In this document: in pieces, positions 55,053 to 63,324 of the stretch
Position numbering within the stretch: position 1 is the stretch's first letter
How the letters are laid out: each line of letters opens with the position of its first letter
Origin: AP-15 sp963797115
Lineage (GTDB): Bacteria > Pseudomonadota > Alphaproteobacteria > ATCC43930 > CGMCC-115725
Assembly: GCA_963797115.1 (NCBI GenBank)
Contig: CAWCOH010000001.1
Span: forward strand, 2,108,001-2,172,000
DNA: 64,000 bases
Direction of reading: 5' to 3'
Program-made: the position numbers and the translations under genes
The notes under the pieces: model-generated
The model's input: the letters and a program-made list of their open reading frames with translations, nothing else
The model's database searches: none
What the model was told of the DNA's origin: nothing

Positions 55053-56293
55053 TCGTAGCGCAGCGCTTCGACCGGGTCGAGCCGTGCCGCTCGCCAGGAC
55101 GGGTAGAGCGTGGCGAGAAACGACAAGGCCAGCGCCATGATGACGACGGCCGCGACCTCACCCGCTTCGAGCCGCGCCGGGATCCGGGTGAAGAAGTAGA
55201 TCTCGGCAGCGAAGAGGTCGGTCCCGATAACTTTCTGCAGCCCTTGGCGAATCGCCTCGATGTTCAGCGTAAAGACAACGCCGAGAAGCAGCCCTGCGAT
55301 CGTGCCGAGAATGCCGATGCTGGCGCCGCTGAGCATGAAAATCCGTAGGATCGCGGCGCGCGAGGCGCCCATCGTGCGCAGGATCGCGATATCCCGGCCC
55401 TTGTCCTTCACCATCATGATCATGCTGGAGATGATGTTGAACGCGGCGACGACGATGATCAGGGTCAAGATCAGGAACATGACGTTGCGCTCGATCTCGA
55501 CGGCGTTGAACAGGCTCGAATTGGCCTGCTGCCAATCGACGATCCTGACATGGCCGCCGAGGGCGGCAGCGATCAGCCGCCGTTCCTCGCGTACCCGATC
55601 GGGATCGGCGAGGAAGACTTCGAGGCTAGTGACCGCATCGGGGAGGCGAAAAAACAGCTGAGCCGCGTCGAGCGGGACGAAGATGAAGCTGTTGTCGTAC
55701 TCGTACATGCCGACATTGAAGAGGGCCACGATGTGGTAGGTCTTGATGCGCGGCATCGTGCCAAACGCGGTGGCTGTCCCTTGCGGCGAGATCACCGAGA
55801 TCGTGCTGCCGACGGCAACCCCGAGCCGCCGTGCCAAGCGGTCGCCGACGGCGATGCCGTCATCGTCGAAATCGGCGAGCGATCCCTGGACGATATGACC
55901 GGCCAGCAAGGGTCGACGGCGCAAATCATCGGGCCGGATGCCGCGCACCAGAGCGCCCGCGGCGCCGGCCTCGGAGGTGGCCATGACTTGTCCCTCGATC
56001 AGCGGCGTGACGTCGGTGATGCCCGGGACGTCGGCGACCTTTTGTGCATCCGCGTCGAAATCGGCGAGCGGGCCGCTCAAGGCATAGACGCCGAGATGGC
56101 CGTTGAGCCCGAGGATGCGGCCGAGCAGATCCGCGCGAAACCCATTCATTACCGACATGACGATGATCAGGGTAGCGACCCCGAGAGCGATCCCGAGCAG
56201 CGAGAAGATCGCGATGACCGAGACGAACCCCTCCTGCCGGCGCGCCCGCAAATAGCGGAACGCCACCATTCGCTCGAAGGCGTTGAAGCTCAC
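55049..56293 (-). CDS. lolC: lipoprotein-releasing system permease
   Basis: A 414-residue LolC/E permease with four membrane helices: one near the N-terminus (VSVIAIFSLLGIALGVATLIIVMS) and three near the C-terminus around a large periplasmic domain. MNGFRADLL after the first helix is conserved. The GTG at 56293 (VSFNAFERM) matches the usual family start; the frame extends five codons further, but those come from a dispersed repeat. It forms the transporter with LolD; a single permease gene suggests a homodimeric LolF-like complex. Confidence 0.93.
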   Translation of the reverse strand: MSFNAFERMVAFRYLRARRQEGFVSVIAIFSLLGIALGVATLIIVMSVMNGFRADLLGRILGLNGHLGVYALSGPLADFDADAQKVADVPGITDVTPLIEGQVMATSEAGAAGALVRGIRPDDLRRRPLLAGHIVQGSLADFDDDGIAVGDRLARRLGVAVGSTISVISPQGTATAFGTMPRIKTYHIVALFNVGMYEYDNSFIFVPLDAAQLFFRLPDAVTSLEVFLADPDRVREERRLIAAALGGHVRIVDWQQANSSLFNAVEIERNVMFLILTLIIVVAAFNIISSMIMMVKDKGRDIAILRTMGASRAAILRIFMLSGASIGILGTIAGLLLGVVFTLNIEAIRQGLQKVIGTDLFAAEIYFFTRIPARLEAGEVAAVVIMALALSFLATLYPSWRAARLDPVEALRYE

Positions 56294-56302
56294 CCCTTCC
56301 CT

Positions 56303-56614
56303 CGTCACCCCCGCGAAAGCGGGGGCCCAGAGCCCGCCCCTGGCATGAACAGGGGGCTACTGGTGAACGCTAGCCCCCCAGGGTTCCCGCTTTCGAGGCT
56401 GTCAGAAAATTGATTGACGCACCAACAGATCATCTGCAGTGAGGGCGGTGCGTGCTTCGAGACGCGCCCAAGGGCGCTCCTCAGCATGAGGAACCCATTG
56501 ATGGCATTAAGAATTCTCTCATCCTGAGGAGCCGCGAAGCGGCCGTCTCGAGGGACGCGGGACGTTGATCAGGCACCCGTCGATTTCCTGACAGCATCTT
56601 TCGCGGGAATGACG
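56303..56614. repeat. composite of nested dispersed repeats
   Basis: Starting at 56303 is CGTCACCCCCGCGAAAGCGG, a widespread alphaproteobacterial palindromic repeat. Half of a second such repeat (GGTTCCCGCTTTCG) ends at 56395, and its other half (TTTCGCGGGAATGACG) lies at 56599-56614. The halves are separated by a 198-bp element. The whole stretch fills the space between lolC and proS and holds no gene. Confidence 0.75.
56398..56595. mobile_element. 198-bp MITE-like element
   Basis: The ends are inverted: GCTGTCAG at 56398-56405 and CTGACAGC at 56588-56595, with similarity running further inward (AAAATTGA against TCGATTTC). Inside is an inverted pair of another repeat family, GAGACGC and CTCAGCATGAG near 56458-56489 against CTCATCCTGAGGAGC near 56518. 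There is no open reading frame. It interrupts a palindromic repeat, which suggests insertion. Confidence 0.6.
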
Positions 56615-56615
56615 A

Positions 56616-57935
56616 TTAAACATCCGCGGCTAGTCGATCGAGGGCCTTGTCGAGCGACATATCGCGCCGCTCGCCCGTTCGGCGGTTCTTGATCTCGACG
56701 GTTCCGGCGGCGAGCCCGCGCGGGCCGACGACGAGCTGATCGGGCAGGCCGATCAGATCCATCGTCGCGAATTTCGCACCTGGCGAGTGGTCGCGATCGT
56801 CGTAAAGCACCTCCACCCCAGCGCCGAGGAGCTTGGCGTATAGGTCGTCAGCGGCGCTCAGACAGCGTGCATCGCCGGCTCGGAGGTTGATCAGGCCGAC
56901 CCGGAAAGGTGCAACACTCTCCGGCCAGATGATGCCGGCATCGTCGTGGTTTGCTTCGATCAGTGCGCCGGGAAGGCGCGACACTCCGATACCATACGAA
57001 CCCATCTGCAGCGGCACGGCCGCGCCGTCGGGACAGGCGACAAGGGCCTGCATCGGCCGCGAATACTTATCGCCGAAGTAAAAGATGTGGCCGACCTCCA
57101 GGCCGCGCGCTGTCACGAGCTCTGTCTCCGGGACCGGGCAGCTGGCTGGATCGTGCTTCTCGTCGGTCGCAGCATAGGAAGCGGTCCACCGCTGAAAAAT
57201 CGGTTCGAGATCGCCCCGGTAATCGACCTCGATGACGGGAATGTCGAAATCGAGCCAGCGCCGGTCGAAGAACACGTCGCTCTCGCCGGCGTCAGCGAGA
57301 ATGATGAACTCATGCGAGAGGTCGCCGCCGATCGGTCCAGGATCGGCCTGCATCGGGATCGCCTTCAGGCCCATGCGGGCAAAGGTCCTCAGATAAGCAG
57401 CGAACATCTTGTTGTAAGACCGCTTGGCGCCGGCTGTGTCGAGATCGAAGCTGTAGGCGTCCTTCATCAGAAACTCGCGCCCGCGCATCACACCGAAGCG
57501 CGGCCGGACCTCGTCGCGGAACTTCCATTGGATGTGGTAGAGCAGCTTCGGCAGGTCGCGATAGCTCTTGACCGAGGTGCGGACGATCTCGGTCACCTGC
57601 TCCTCATTGGTCGGCCCGTACAGCATCTCGCGGTCATGACGATCGCGGATGCGCAACATTTCCTTGCCGTAGTCCTCGTAACGGCCGCTCTCGCGCCACA
57701 GCTCGGCCGGCTGGATTGTTGGCATCAGGATCTCCTGGGCGCCGGCGCGATCCTGCTCTTCACGGACAATTCGTTCGATCTTCTTGAGGACCCGCAGGCC
57801 GAGCGGCAGCCAGCAATAGATGCCGGCACTCGATTGCCGGATCATCCCGGCGCGCAGCATCAGGCGGTGCGAGACCGTCTGGGCCTCGCTCGGATTCTCG
57901 CGCAACAACGGCAGAAAATATTCAGAGAGCCGCAT
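56616..57935 (-). CDS. proS: proline--tRNA ligase
   Basis: A 439-residue class II synthetase. The short form, without the editing insert of E. coli ProS, is typical of alphaproteobacteria. It has motif 2 (YHIQWKFRDEVRPRFGVMRGREFLMKD, seen in pieces), SHEFIILADAGESD and motif 3 GSYGIGVSRLPGALIE. ATG 57935 (MRLSEYFLPLLREN) is chosen over a TTG one codon earlier. Confidence 0.96.
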   Translation of the reverse strand: MRLSEYFLPLLRENPSEAQTVSHRLMLRAGMIRQSSAGIYCWLPLGLRVLKKIERIVREEQDRAGAQEILMPTIQPAELWRESGRYEDYGKEMLRIRDRHDREMLYGPTNEEQVTEIVRTSVKSYRDLPKLLYHIQWKFRDEVRPRFGVMRGREFLMKDAYSFDLDTAGAKRSYNKMFAAYLRTFARMGLKAIPMQADPGPIGGDLSHEFIILADAGESDVFFDRRWLDFDIPVIEVDYRGDLEPIFQRWTASYAATDEKHDPASCPVPETELVTARGLEVGHIFYFGDKYSRPMQALVACPDGAAVPLQMGSYGIGVSRLPGALIEANHDDAGIIWPESVAPFRVGLINLRAGDARCLSAADDLYAKLLGAGVEVLYDDRDHSPGAKFATMDLIGLPDQLVVGPRGLAAGTVEIKNRRTGERRDMSLDKALDRLAADV

Positions 57936-58320
57936 CAAACCTCACCCGAGATCAGGCACCGCACTCTAGGCAAGACACCGAGGCCTGTCCATCGAGCCCC
58001 GCTGAATCTGCCGCGAATCAGCAGTGGAGGATACACCAGGAGATTGAATTATTTTCGCAAAATTGACGTTTTAGTGGTCGACAATTCCGGCACCATAATG
58101 CTTAAAAATGACGTGACCATGGCTGCAGTGTCGCATAATATCCACACCGTAGAAAATCTCCTGAGCAAGCGCACCGGCCCAAGTTTGGGGAGTATCGTTG
58201 ACGCAAGAAGAAGGCAGGACGTCGTCCTGCCTTCTCGCGTTTCCGGGACGCGCCGCGCAGCGGGGAGGGCGCATGCCGGACGCGGGCTGGAACACGACGG
58301 GATGAAACCGGAGAGCGGGT
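57936..58320. other. intergenic between proS and aminotransferase
   Basis: This divergent gap contains an A/T-rich tract near 58040-58110, likely holding promoters, and a strong palindrome at 58209-58235. No gene was found. Confidence 0.4.
58209..58235. repeat. perfect 27-base palindrome
   Basis: AGAAGGCAGGACG and CGTCCTGCCTTCT surround a single T. It lies 85 bases before the aminotransferase start. There is no T-run after it. It could be an operator for a dimeric regulator, or a hairpin in the leader. Confidence 0.7.
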
Positions 58321-59502
58321 ATGGCGGTTAGTCGAGGGTACCACTTCTTCATCAACCCCGGTCCGACCAATATCCCGGACCGCATCCTGCGAGCGATGGA
58401 TCGCGGCGCGATCGATTTCACCGGTGCCCAGTTCCGCGCCATTGCCGAGGAATGCTTTGACGGCCTCAAGCGGATCTTCAAGACCGATGAGACGATCCTC
58501 GCCTATGCCGCCTCCGGGCATGGAGCGTGGGAGGCGGCACTCGTCAACCTGTTCTCTCCCGGCGACAAATTGCTGGTCGTCGAGAGCGGCTATTTCTCGC
58601 TCAATTGGGGCATGCGCGGCGAAGCCTTCGGGCTCGAGGTCGAGACGCTGCCCAATGACTGGCGGACCGCGGCCGACCCGGCGAAGCTCGAGAGCCGACT
58701 GCGCGAGGATCGCGAGCATGCGATCAAGGCCGTGCTCGTGGTGCACAACGAGACCTCTACCGGGGTGGTCAACGACGTCGCCCAATTGCGCCGCGCGATC
58801 GATGCCGCCCGGCACCCGGCGCTCTTTTTGGTCGATACCATCTCGTCCCTGGCATCGATGGATTTTCGCATGGACGAGTGGGGCGTCGATGTCGTCGTCG
58901 CCGGCTCGCAAAAAGGGCTGATGTTGCCGACCGGCATGGCCTTTACCGGGATCAGCGCCCGGGCGGCCGCCGCCGCTGCCGAGGCGACGCTGCCGCGCGT
59001 CTATTGGGACTGGCGGCGGTTGCTCGGCGGAAGCTCGCAGTCGGTGTGGAACGGGACCGCTCCAGTGCACTTCTTCTACGGGCTGCAAGAGGCGTTGCGG
59101 ATGCTCGAGGAGGAGGGCCTCGACCAGGTCTTCGCCCGTCATCACCGCCTCGCCGAGGCGACGCGGCGCGCGGTGCGCACCTGGCGCCAAAACGACGGGC
59201 CGGAGATCTTCGCCGTCGACCCGCGCGCGCAATCCGATACGATCACTGCGGTTCAGGTGCCGGAGGGCGCGGACGCGGACAGGGTGCGCCAGCTCGCCCT
59301 CGACAAGTTCAACGTCTCGCTCGGCGGCGGACTGGACCGGCTCCGCGGCCGCGTGCTCCGGATCGGCCATCTCGGCGATTTGAACGAGCCGATGATCTTG
59401 GGTGCCCTCGCCGCCGTCGAAATGGCGCTGGAGCTGGCCGGGGTCCCGCATGGAAGGGGCGGGGTGCAGGCGGCGATGGATTACCTTGCCGCGGAAAGCT
59501 GA
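58321..59502 (+). CDS. class V aminotransferase (alanine/serine-glyoxylate type)
   Basis: A 393-residue PLP enzyme of the class V family, like alanine-glyoxylate and serine-glyoxylate aminotransferases. It has NPGPTNIPDRILRAM, ASGHGAWEAALVNL, VHNETSTGVVNDV, LVDTISSLAS, and the PLP-binding Lys in VVAGSQKGLMLPTG. C-terminal GGGLDRLRGRVLRIGHLGD is typical. It would convert glyoxylate to glycine with an amino donor; the exact donor is not visible. GAGAGCGGG precedes the ATG. rpmE follows 61 bases later. Confidence 0.88.
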   Translation: MAVSRGYHFFINPGPTNIPDRILRAMDRGAIDFTGAQFRAIAEECFDGLKRIFKTDETILAYAASGHGAWEAALVNLFSPGDKLLVVESGYFSLNWGMRGEAFGLEVETLPNDWRTAADPAKLESRLREDREHAIKAVLVVHNETSTGVVNDVAQLRRAIDAARHPALFLVDTISSLASMDFRMDEWGVDVVVAGSQKGLMLPTGMAFTGISARAAAAAAEATLPRVYWDWRRLLGGSSQSVWNGTAPVHFFYGLQEALRMLEEEGLDQVFARHHRLAEATRRAVRTWRQNDGPEIFAVDPRAQSDTITAVQVPEGADADRVRQLALDKFNVSLGGGLDRLRGRVLRIGHLGDLNEPMILGALAAVEMALELAGVPHGRGGVQAAMDYLAAES

Positions 59503-59563
59503 CGTGAATTGCGCGGGCGGCAGTGCTTTGCTATAAGCCCGCCCGCTTTAGAGGGTCGTCGCG

Positions 59564-59791
59564 ATGAAAGAAGGCATTCACCCGGATTATCATGAGATCA
59601 CGGTCGTGATGACCGATGGGAGCTCCTACCAAACGCGCTCGACCTATGGCAAAGCCGGGGACACGCTGCGCCTCGACATCGACCCGAAATCGCATCCGGC
59701 GTGGACCGGCGGCCAGCATCGTCTGCTCGACAGCGGCGGCCAACTTGCTCGATTCAATAAGCGTTTCCAGGGCTTCGGCATCAAGAACTGA
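59564..59791 (+). CDS. rpmE: 50S ribosomal protein bL31
   Basis: bL31 (75 residues) has IHPDYHEITVVMTDGSSYQT, DIDPKSHPAWTGGQ and GGQLARFNKRFQGFG. It lacks the CxxC zinc pair, so it is the zinc-independent form usual in alphaproteobacteria. Confidence 0.96.
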   Translation: MKEGIHPDYHEITVVMTDGSSYQTRSTYGKAGDTLRLDIDPKSHPAWTGGQHRLLDSGGQLARFNKRFQGFGIKN

Positions 59792-59834
59792 CAGCCCACT
59801 CTTGACCCTCGCCTGACGATCACTATCTAGATCT

Positions 59835-59931
59835 CGTGCGGTTGCCACTCCGGGACCGCACGACTTGGTAGCTGGCATCGGGCTCCAACAGCCGGTGCCG
59901 AGATCCATATTGCTCAAAGGAGGATGTGGTC
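59835..59931 (+). promoter_or_regulatory. ROSE-type RNA thermometer
   Basis: Three hairpins in a row precede hsp20. The first pairs CGTGCGGT with ACCGCACG (59835-59862). The second pairs GGCATCGG with CCGGTGCC (59874-59899). The third pairs CCATATTGCTC (59905-59915) with GAGGATGTGG (59920-59929) and contains the ROSE hallmark UUGCU opposite the AGGA ribosome site, with a G-G opposition and one bulged C. Heat should melt it and free the ribosome site. Confidence 0.8.
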
Positions 59932-60390
59932 ATGGATCGTTTCGATTTCTCTCCGCTGTTCCGTTCGACGATCGGCTTCGATCGGCTGACGCGTCTGGTC
60001 GATGCGGCGGCCCGCGTCGACAACACCGCCCTCGCCTACCCGCCCTACAACATCGAGAAGACCGGTGAGGATGCTTACCGGCTGACGATGGCGGTGGCCG
60101 GTTTCTCCCCCGAGGAGATCGATGTCACCGTGCACGAGAATGCGCTTTTGGTGACCGGCAAGGCGAAAAAGGAAGACGAGAACGGCCGCTATCTGCATCG
60201 CGGCATCGCCCGGCGAGCCTTCGAGCGGCGCTTCAGCCTCGCCGACCACATCAAGGTCGTCGGCGCGAGCCTGGTCAACGGCATGCTCCATGTCGATCTG
60301 ACCCACGAGGTGCCCGAGGCCGCGAAGCCGCGGAAGATCCAGATCGGCGGCGGCGAACCGCAGATGGTCGAGCAGAAGCAGGCCGCCTAA
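59932..60390 (+). CDS. Hsp20-family small heat-shock protein
   Basis: A 152-residue small heat-shock protein of the IbpA type, which holds unfolding proteins for refolding. The N-terminal arm is MDRFDFSPLFRSTIGFDRL. The alpha-crystallin domain (about 35-125) has YNIEKTGEDAYRLTMAVAGF, ENALLVTGKAKKE, and NGMLHVDLTHEVPE. A short tail (KPRKIQIG) carries the I-x-I anchor. The ATG at 59932 follows AAAGGAGGA; a GTG two codons earlier is possible. A ROSE-like thermometer lies upstream and a terminator downstream, so it is a single heat-controlled unit. Confidence 0.94.
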   Translation: MDRFDFSPLFRSTIGFDRLTRLVDAAARVDNTALAYPPYNIEKTGEDAYRLTMAVAGFSPEEIDVTVHENALLVTGKAKKEDENGRYLHRGIARRAFERRFSLADHIKVVGASLVNGMLHVDLTHEVPEAAKPRKIQIGGGEPQMVEQKQAA

Positions 60391-60410
60391 AGCCGACCTT
60401 AAGCACACGG

Positions 60411-60440
60411 AACGCCCCCGAAATTTCGGGGGCGTTTTCG
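60411..60440 (+). terminator. rho-independent terminator after hsp20
   Basis: AACGCCCCCGAAA pairs with TTTCGGGGGCGTT, followed by TTCGTT. It lies 21 bases after the hsp20 stop and 12 bases before the stop of the convergent UGSC gene, so it could serve both strands. Confidence 0.9.
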
Positions 60441-60451
60441 TTGTGAAAGGG

Positions 60452-60971
60452 TCAGCCGCCTCTTACCAGCAAAGCCAGGATCGCCTCGAGGTGGTCGTCG
60501 GCGAGTTTCTTCAGTTCGTCGTCGGTGCGGTCCTGCACCGGATGGGGAACGAATACCAAGGCCGGGTCGATGCCGAGCGACTTGGCCCCGGCGCCTGCCC
60601 CTTCGATGAACTCGGTTGTCGCTACGCCGACCGTCGGAATGCCGCGCCCTTCGAGATCCGCCATATCATGCGTACAGCACGAAATGCAGGAGCCTCAGTC
60701 GGACAGTCCTTCGATGACGAGGTTGACTTCGCCAGCGATCTGCTGCCGCAGCGGCAACGGCGCGGGCCTGCGTATTGGTCGGCTTGGCGTAATGCTTGAC
60801 GGTGATGCCGCGCTCGCTGATGCGCTCGCCGAGCCGGTGGAGAAAGACGTCGCCGCGCGATTTGGCGATGTCGAGTATCCCGATCGTCAGCCCGTCGAGG
60901 CGCTCCGGCCGGGGCAGGCGCGGCCGGATTGTCGGACTTCGCTCCGAGGTCGGGTCGAGAAGTACAGTCAT
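60452..60971 (-). CDS. UGSC-family selenoprotein with one frameshift
   Basis: Read with one correction, this is a 172-residue UGSC protein. It starts MTVLLDPTSERSPTIRPRLP at ATG 60971 with AAGGAGG nine bases before. After KHYAKPTNTQ one extra base in the GGGCC run (60764-60768) shifts the frame; removing it gives PAPLPLRQQIAGEVNLVIEG, then LSDUGSCISCCTHDMADLEG. The TGA at 60695-60697 is then codon 92, exactly the U of UGSC, and the frame continues to 60452 (PHPVQDRTDDELKKLADDHL). A SECIS-like hairpin follows the TGA. The family is known to occur with selenocysteine or cysteine at this site; it is presumed redox-active. The frameshift may be a sequencing error or real decay. Naive gene calling gives two unrelated-looking short proteins. 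Confidence 0.8.
60662..60697 (-). promoter_or_regulatory. bacterial SECIS-like element with its UGA
   Basis: After the TGA come eight bases, then a hairpin. CATTTCGTGC pairs with GCATGATATG (eight Watson-Crick pairs, one G-U, one U-U mismatch) around the loop TGTAC. The loop begins 18 bases after the UGA and has G as its second base. This fits the general bacterial SECIS rules: loop 16-37 bases from UGA, and G in the first two loop positions. Confidence 0.7.
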
Positions 60972-60984
60972 GGTCTTACCTCCT

Positions 60985-61473
60985 TCACTTGGTCGCCGCG
61001 TCGGTCACTGCGTCGAGCACAGCATCCGCCTGCGCTGGGTTGGGATTCGAGGGCGCGCCGTGGCGGCTGTCGAGCACCTTAATCCATGCCGACGTGTTGT
61101 AGCTCACCCAAACCTTGCCATCTGCGTCCTCCCACACCAGGGCCTTGGGCGGGAACTCTATCGCGAGCGTCGGGTGCTGGAGAAAGCGAGGTGTGCCAAC
61201 GCGCGGGTTGCCATAAACCAAAACCGTCGAGCGCGGCATTTTCAGACCCAACGACTGAGCTGCGGCGGCATGGTCGATACGGGTAAAGATTATCAACCCG
61301 CGTTCCTTAAGCGCGGCTTCGAGTCGATCGAGCGTCTCGTCGACCGAATGACTGCTCGGCTTTGTAACCAGTCCCTCGGTGGCGGACGCAGCGCTGGCTA
61401 AGGCGAAGAATACCGCTGTCGCGACGATGGAGGTTTGCCATGGCACGATTGCGCGCCTCCATCGATCGATCAC
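60985..61473 (-). CDS. exported DUF302 protein
   Basis: A 162-residue protein with an N-terminal signal sequence (IVATAVFFALASAASATEG). The body is a DUF302 domain: SSHSVDETLDRLEAALKERG, IFTRIDHAAAAQSLGL, RSTVLVYGNPRVGTPRFLQ, LALEFPPKALVWED-like, and VWVSYN. It probably binds a small ligand or acts in redox or envelope stress; no enzyme activity is established. It starts at a GTG (61473) with GGAGG seven bases before, overlapping the stop of the thioredoxin-like gene as GTGA. The UGSC gene starts 13 bases after its stop. Confidence 0.82.
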   Translation of the reverse strand: MIDRWRRAIVPWQTSIVATAVFFALASAASATEGLVTKPSSHSVDETLDRLEAALKERGLIIFTRIDHAAAAQSLGLKMPRSTVLVYGNPRVGTPRFLQHPTLAIEFPPKALVWEDADGKVWVSYNTSAWIKVLDSRHGAPSNPNPAQADAVLDAVTDAATK

Positions 61474-62912
61474 GGTTTCACCTCCTTGGTTACCGGCAGG
61501 CTGCTGCGCGGGCCGCCCGCGGACCAGCCGCCGATGATGCCGGAGAACATGCCGGCATCGCCGCCCGCGCGGACGAGGAACAGGCCGCCCGGGCGGAATT
61601 TGTTAATGGTCTTGCCGGCAAGCGAGGGCGGGCCGCCCTCGGCGATGCCCCTGGCGCCGGCGACGAGGTCGGCGCCCGGGATCTCGCACAGCCGGTAGAG
61701 CTCCTCCAAGAGCCGCGCCTTCGACCAGCCGGCGTTCTTGAAGGTGCGGTGGTGCTCGGAGGAAACCACCAGCACCGCATCGCAGGCGGGCGCCAGCTTG
61801 ACGTTCTGCAGCGCCTTCAGTGATTCGGCAAAGCTCCGCGACAGGCTCTCGGGGTCGCGCGATTTCTGGTCGACCACCCCTTGCAGGCCATAGCCGGCGA
61901 ATACCGTGACCGCCGAGAGGCCGGGAGCAATGCCGCGCTCGACCGCGAGCGGCTCCCAGCTCGACCCCTCCTCGTCCTCGGCAAAGCAATAAGTGTACTT
62001 GCCGGGATTGCCCAATGTTGCCCGGTCGACCTCGCGCGGCCGGCCGCCGCCAACATTGCGGATCACCAATTGCAAGGCCCGGCCGATCGAACCATTGGCG
62101 CGGTTGCCTTGGCCGAGCGCATTGCCCTTGGCGTTCATGCCGATGCGGTGCCGAACGGGGCCGTTGACGACGACGACCGGGCCGACAAAGCCTGTCGTCG
62201 CCAGCACGCCGTGCATCGCAAACCGCTCATCGAGCACCGCCTCGACCGCGGCCAGCACGATCGGTAGATATTCGGGCTTGCAGCCGGCCATCACCGCGTT
62301 GACCGCCACTTTCTCGACCGTGGCGGGCGCGATGTCGGGCGGCACCAGGCCGATCACCTCCTGCGGATCGCGTGCGGTACCGTCGAGCATGCGCAGGACG
62401 CGCTCCTCGGTCGGCGGCACCAGCGGCAGCCCGTCCGACCAGCCGCGCTCGTACATCGCCTCCTGCTCGTCTTCGTCCGCGCCGATCTCGATCCGGCGCG
62501 ACCTGAGCCCGGTCTCGTTAAAGCGGATCTTCAGGCGCTCAATGATACCGGGTTCGACATTCTTGGCGCCGCAGCCGGGCCGCGCCTGCGGCAGGTCGCC
62601 GCCGAGCCCGGCAATCCCGGTCAAGCGCTCCCATTCGCCGCGGTCCCAGCCGTAAGTGCGCGCCACCTCGCGGCCCTGCTCGAACCGGATCAGAGTCGGC
62701 ACGATCTCGATCCTGAGGCGATGCGAGACGTCGAGGTCCGTGTCATCGACCCGACTCGGCACAGTCTCGGGAAACGACGAGTCGTCCTGCGTAAAAACGG
62801 TCAGCCCGCCCTGCCGCGCCAAATCGCCGAGCACCGGCGCCGTCAGCACACAGGTCGGACAGTCGCGCTTTACGACCGCCACCAAGCCGCCATGCGGAAG
62901 ATCGCGCAGCAT
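61470..62912 (-). CDS. thioredoxin-like domain fused to a WSDGLP domain
   Basis: From ATG 62912 (MLRDLPHGGLVAVVKRDC) the protein has 480 residues. The first 105 or so form a thioredoxin-like domain with redox motif CPTC at 18-21 and the cis-Pro region IEIVPTLIRFEQG. From about residue 125 a second domain begins, with WSDGLPLVPPTEERV at 158, followed by GLVPPDIAPATVEKVAVNAV and several Gly-rich segments. This second domain is recurrent next to UGSC proteins in my recollection but has no established activity. The gene is first in the operon, and the neighbours suggest thiol or selenol chemistry. The 38 codons upstream of 62912 are not protein-like. Confidence 0.72.
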   Translation of the reverse strand: MLRDLPHGGLVAVVKRDCPTCVLTAPVLGDLARQGGLTVFTQDDSSFPETVPSRVDDTDLDVSHRLRIEIVPTLIRFEQGREVARTYGWDRGEWERLTGIAGLGGDLPQARPGCGAKNVEPGIIERLKIRFNETGLRSRRIEIGADEDEQEAMYERGWSDGLPLVPPTEERVLRMLDGTARDPQEVIGLVPPDIAPATVEKVAVNAVMAGCKPEYLPIVLAAVEAVLDERFAMHGVLATTGFVGPVVVVNGPVRHRIGMNAKGNALGQGNRANGSIGRALQLVIRNVGGGRPREVDRATLGNPGKYTYCFAEDEEGSSWEPLAVERGIAPGLSAVTVFAGYGLQGVVDQKSRDPESLSRSFAESLKALQNVKLAPACDAVLVVSSEHHRTFKNAGWSKARLLEELYRLCEIPGADLVAGARGIAEGGPPSLAGKTINKFRPGGLFLVRAGGDAGMFSGIIGGWSAGGPRSSLPVTKEVKP

Positions 62913-63234
62913 CAGCCACCCTCTTGATTTCGACCTCTTAATAGGATGCACCGCCTGACCTGCAGCGGCAAGAAGATGCTGCTGAGCGCTTTTGTGCGAC
63001 CATTCCGGGGCCAGACTTCTTCCCACGCCGCCTTTTGCCGTAAAGTCGAGTTGCCTCGGTCCCTTGGGTGTCGGAAAACTTTACAACTGACTCACTCGAA
63101 CACCCTGAGCGGAATGGCGAATTGTGAAAAATCAACGCGATACCGTGGCATGGTGTGACGGGAGATTTTACACCTTCTTGTTCGGCCAACCAAGTGAACC
63201 GGATTTATCCCATCAAATCAACGCCGTAATATTT

Positions 63235-63249
63235 TGGCACGAGATTTGC
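63235..63249 (+). promoter_or_regulatory. sigma-54 promoter of exported repeat protein
   Basis: TGGCACG-AGAT-TTGC matches the -24/-12 consensus fully. It lies 75 bases before the ATG at 63325. The rest of the divergent gap from 62913 has no gene or other clear site. Confidence 0.85.
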
Positions 63250-63324
63250 CTGCCTATTTTGCGCTTGGTCCGCTACGAGGACCTCGGTAATGCGTCCAAT
63301 GTACTTGGCGAGGGGGAGAACCTG

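Noticed and set aside
58102..59451. 449-codon minus-strand frame opposite the aminotransferase
   Set aside because: Antisense of a gene with a clear PLP site; composition is not protein-like.
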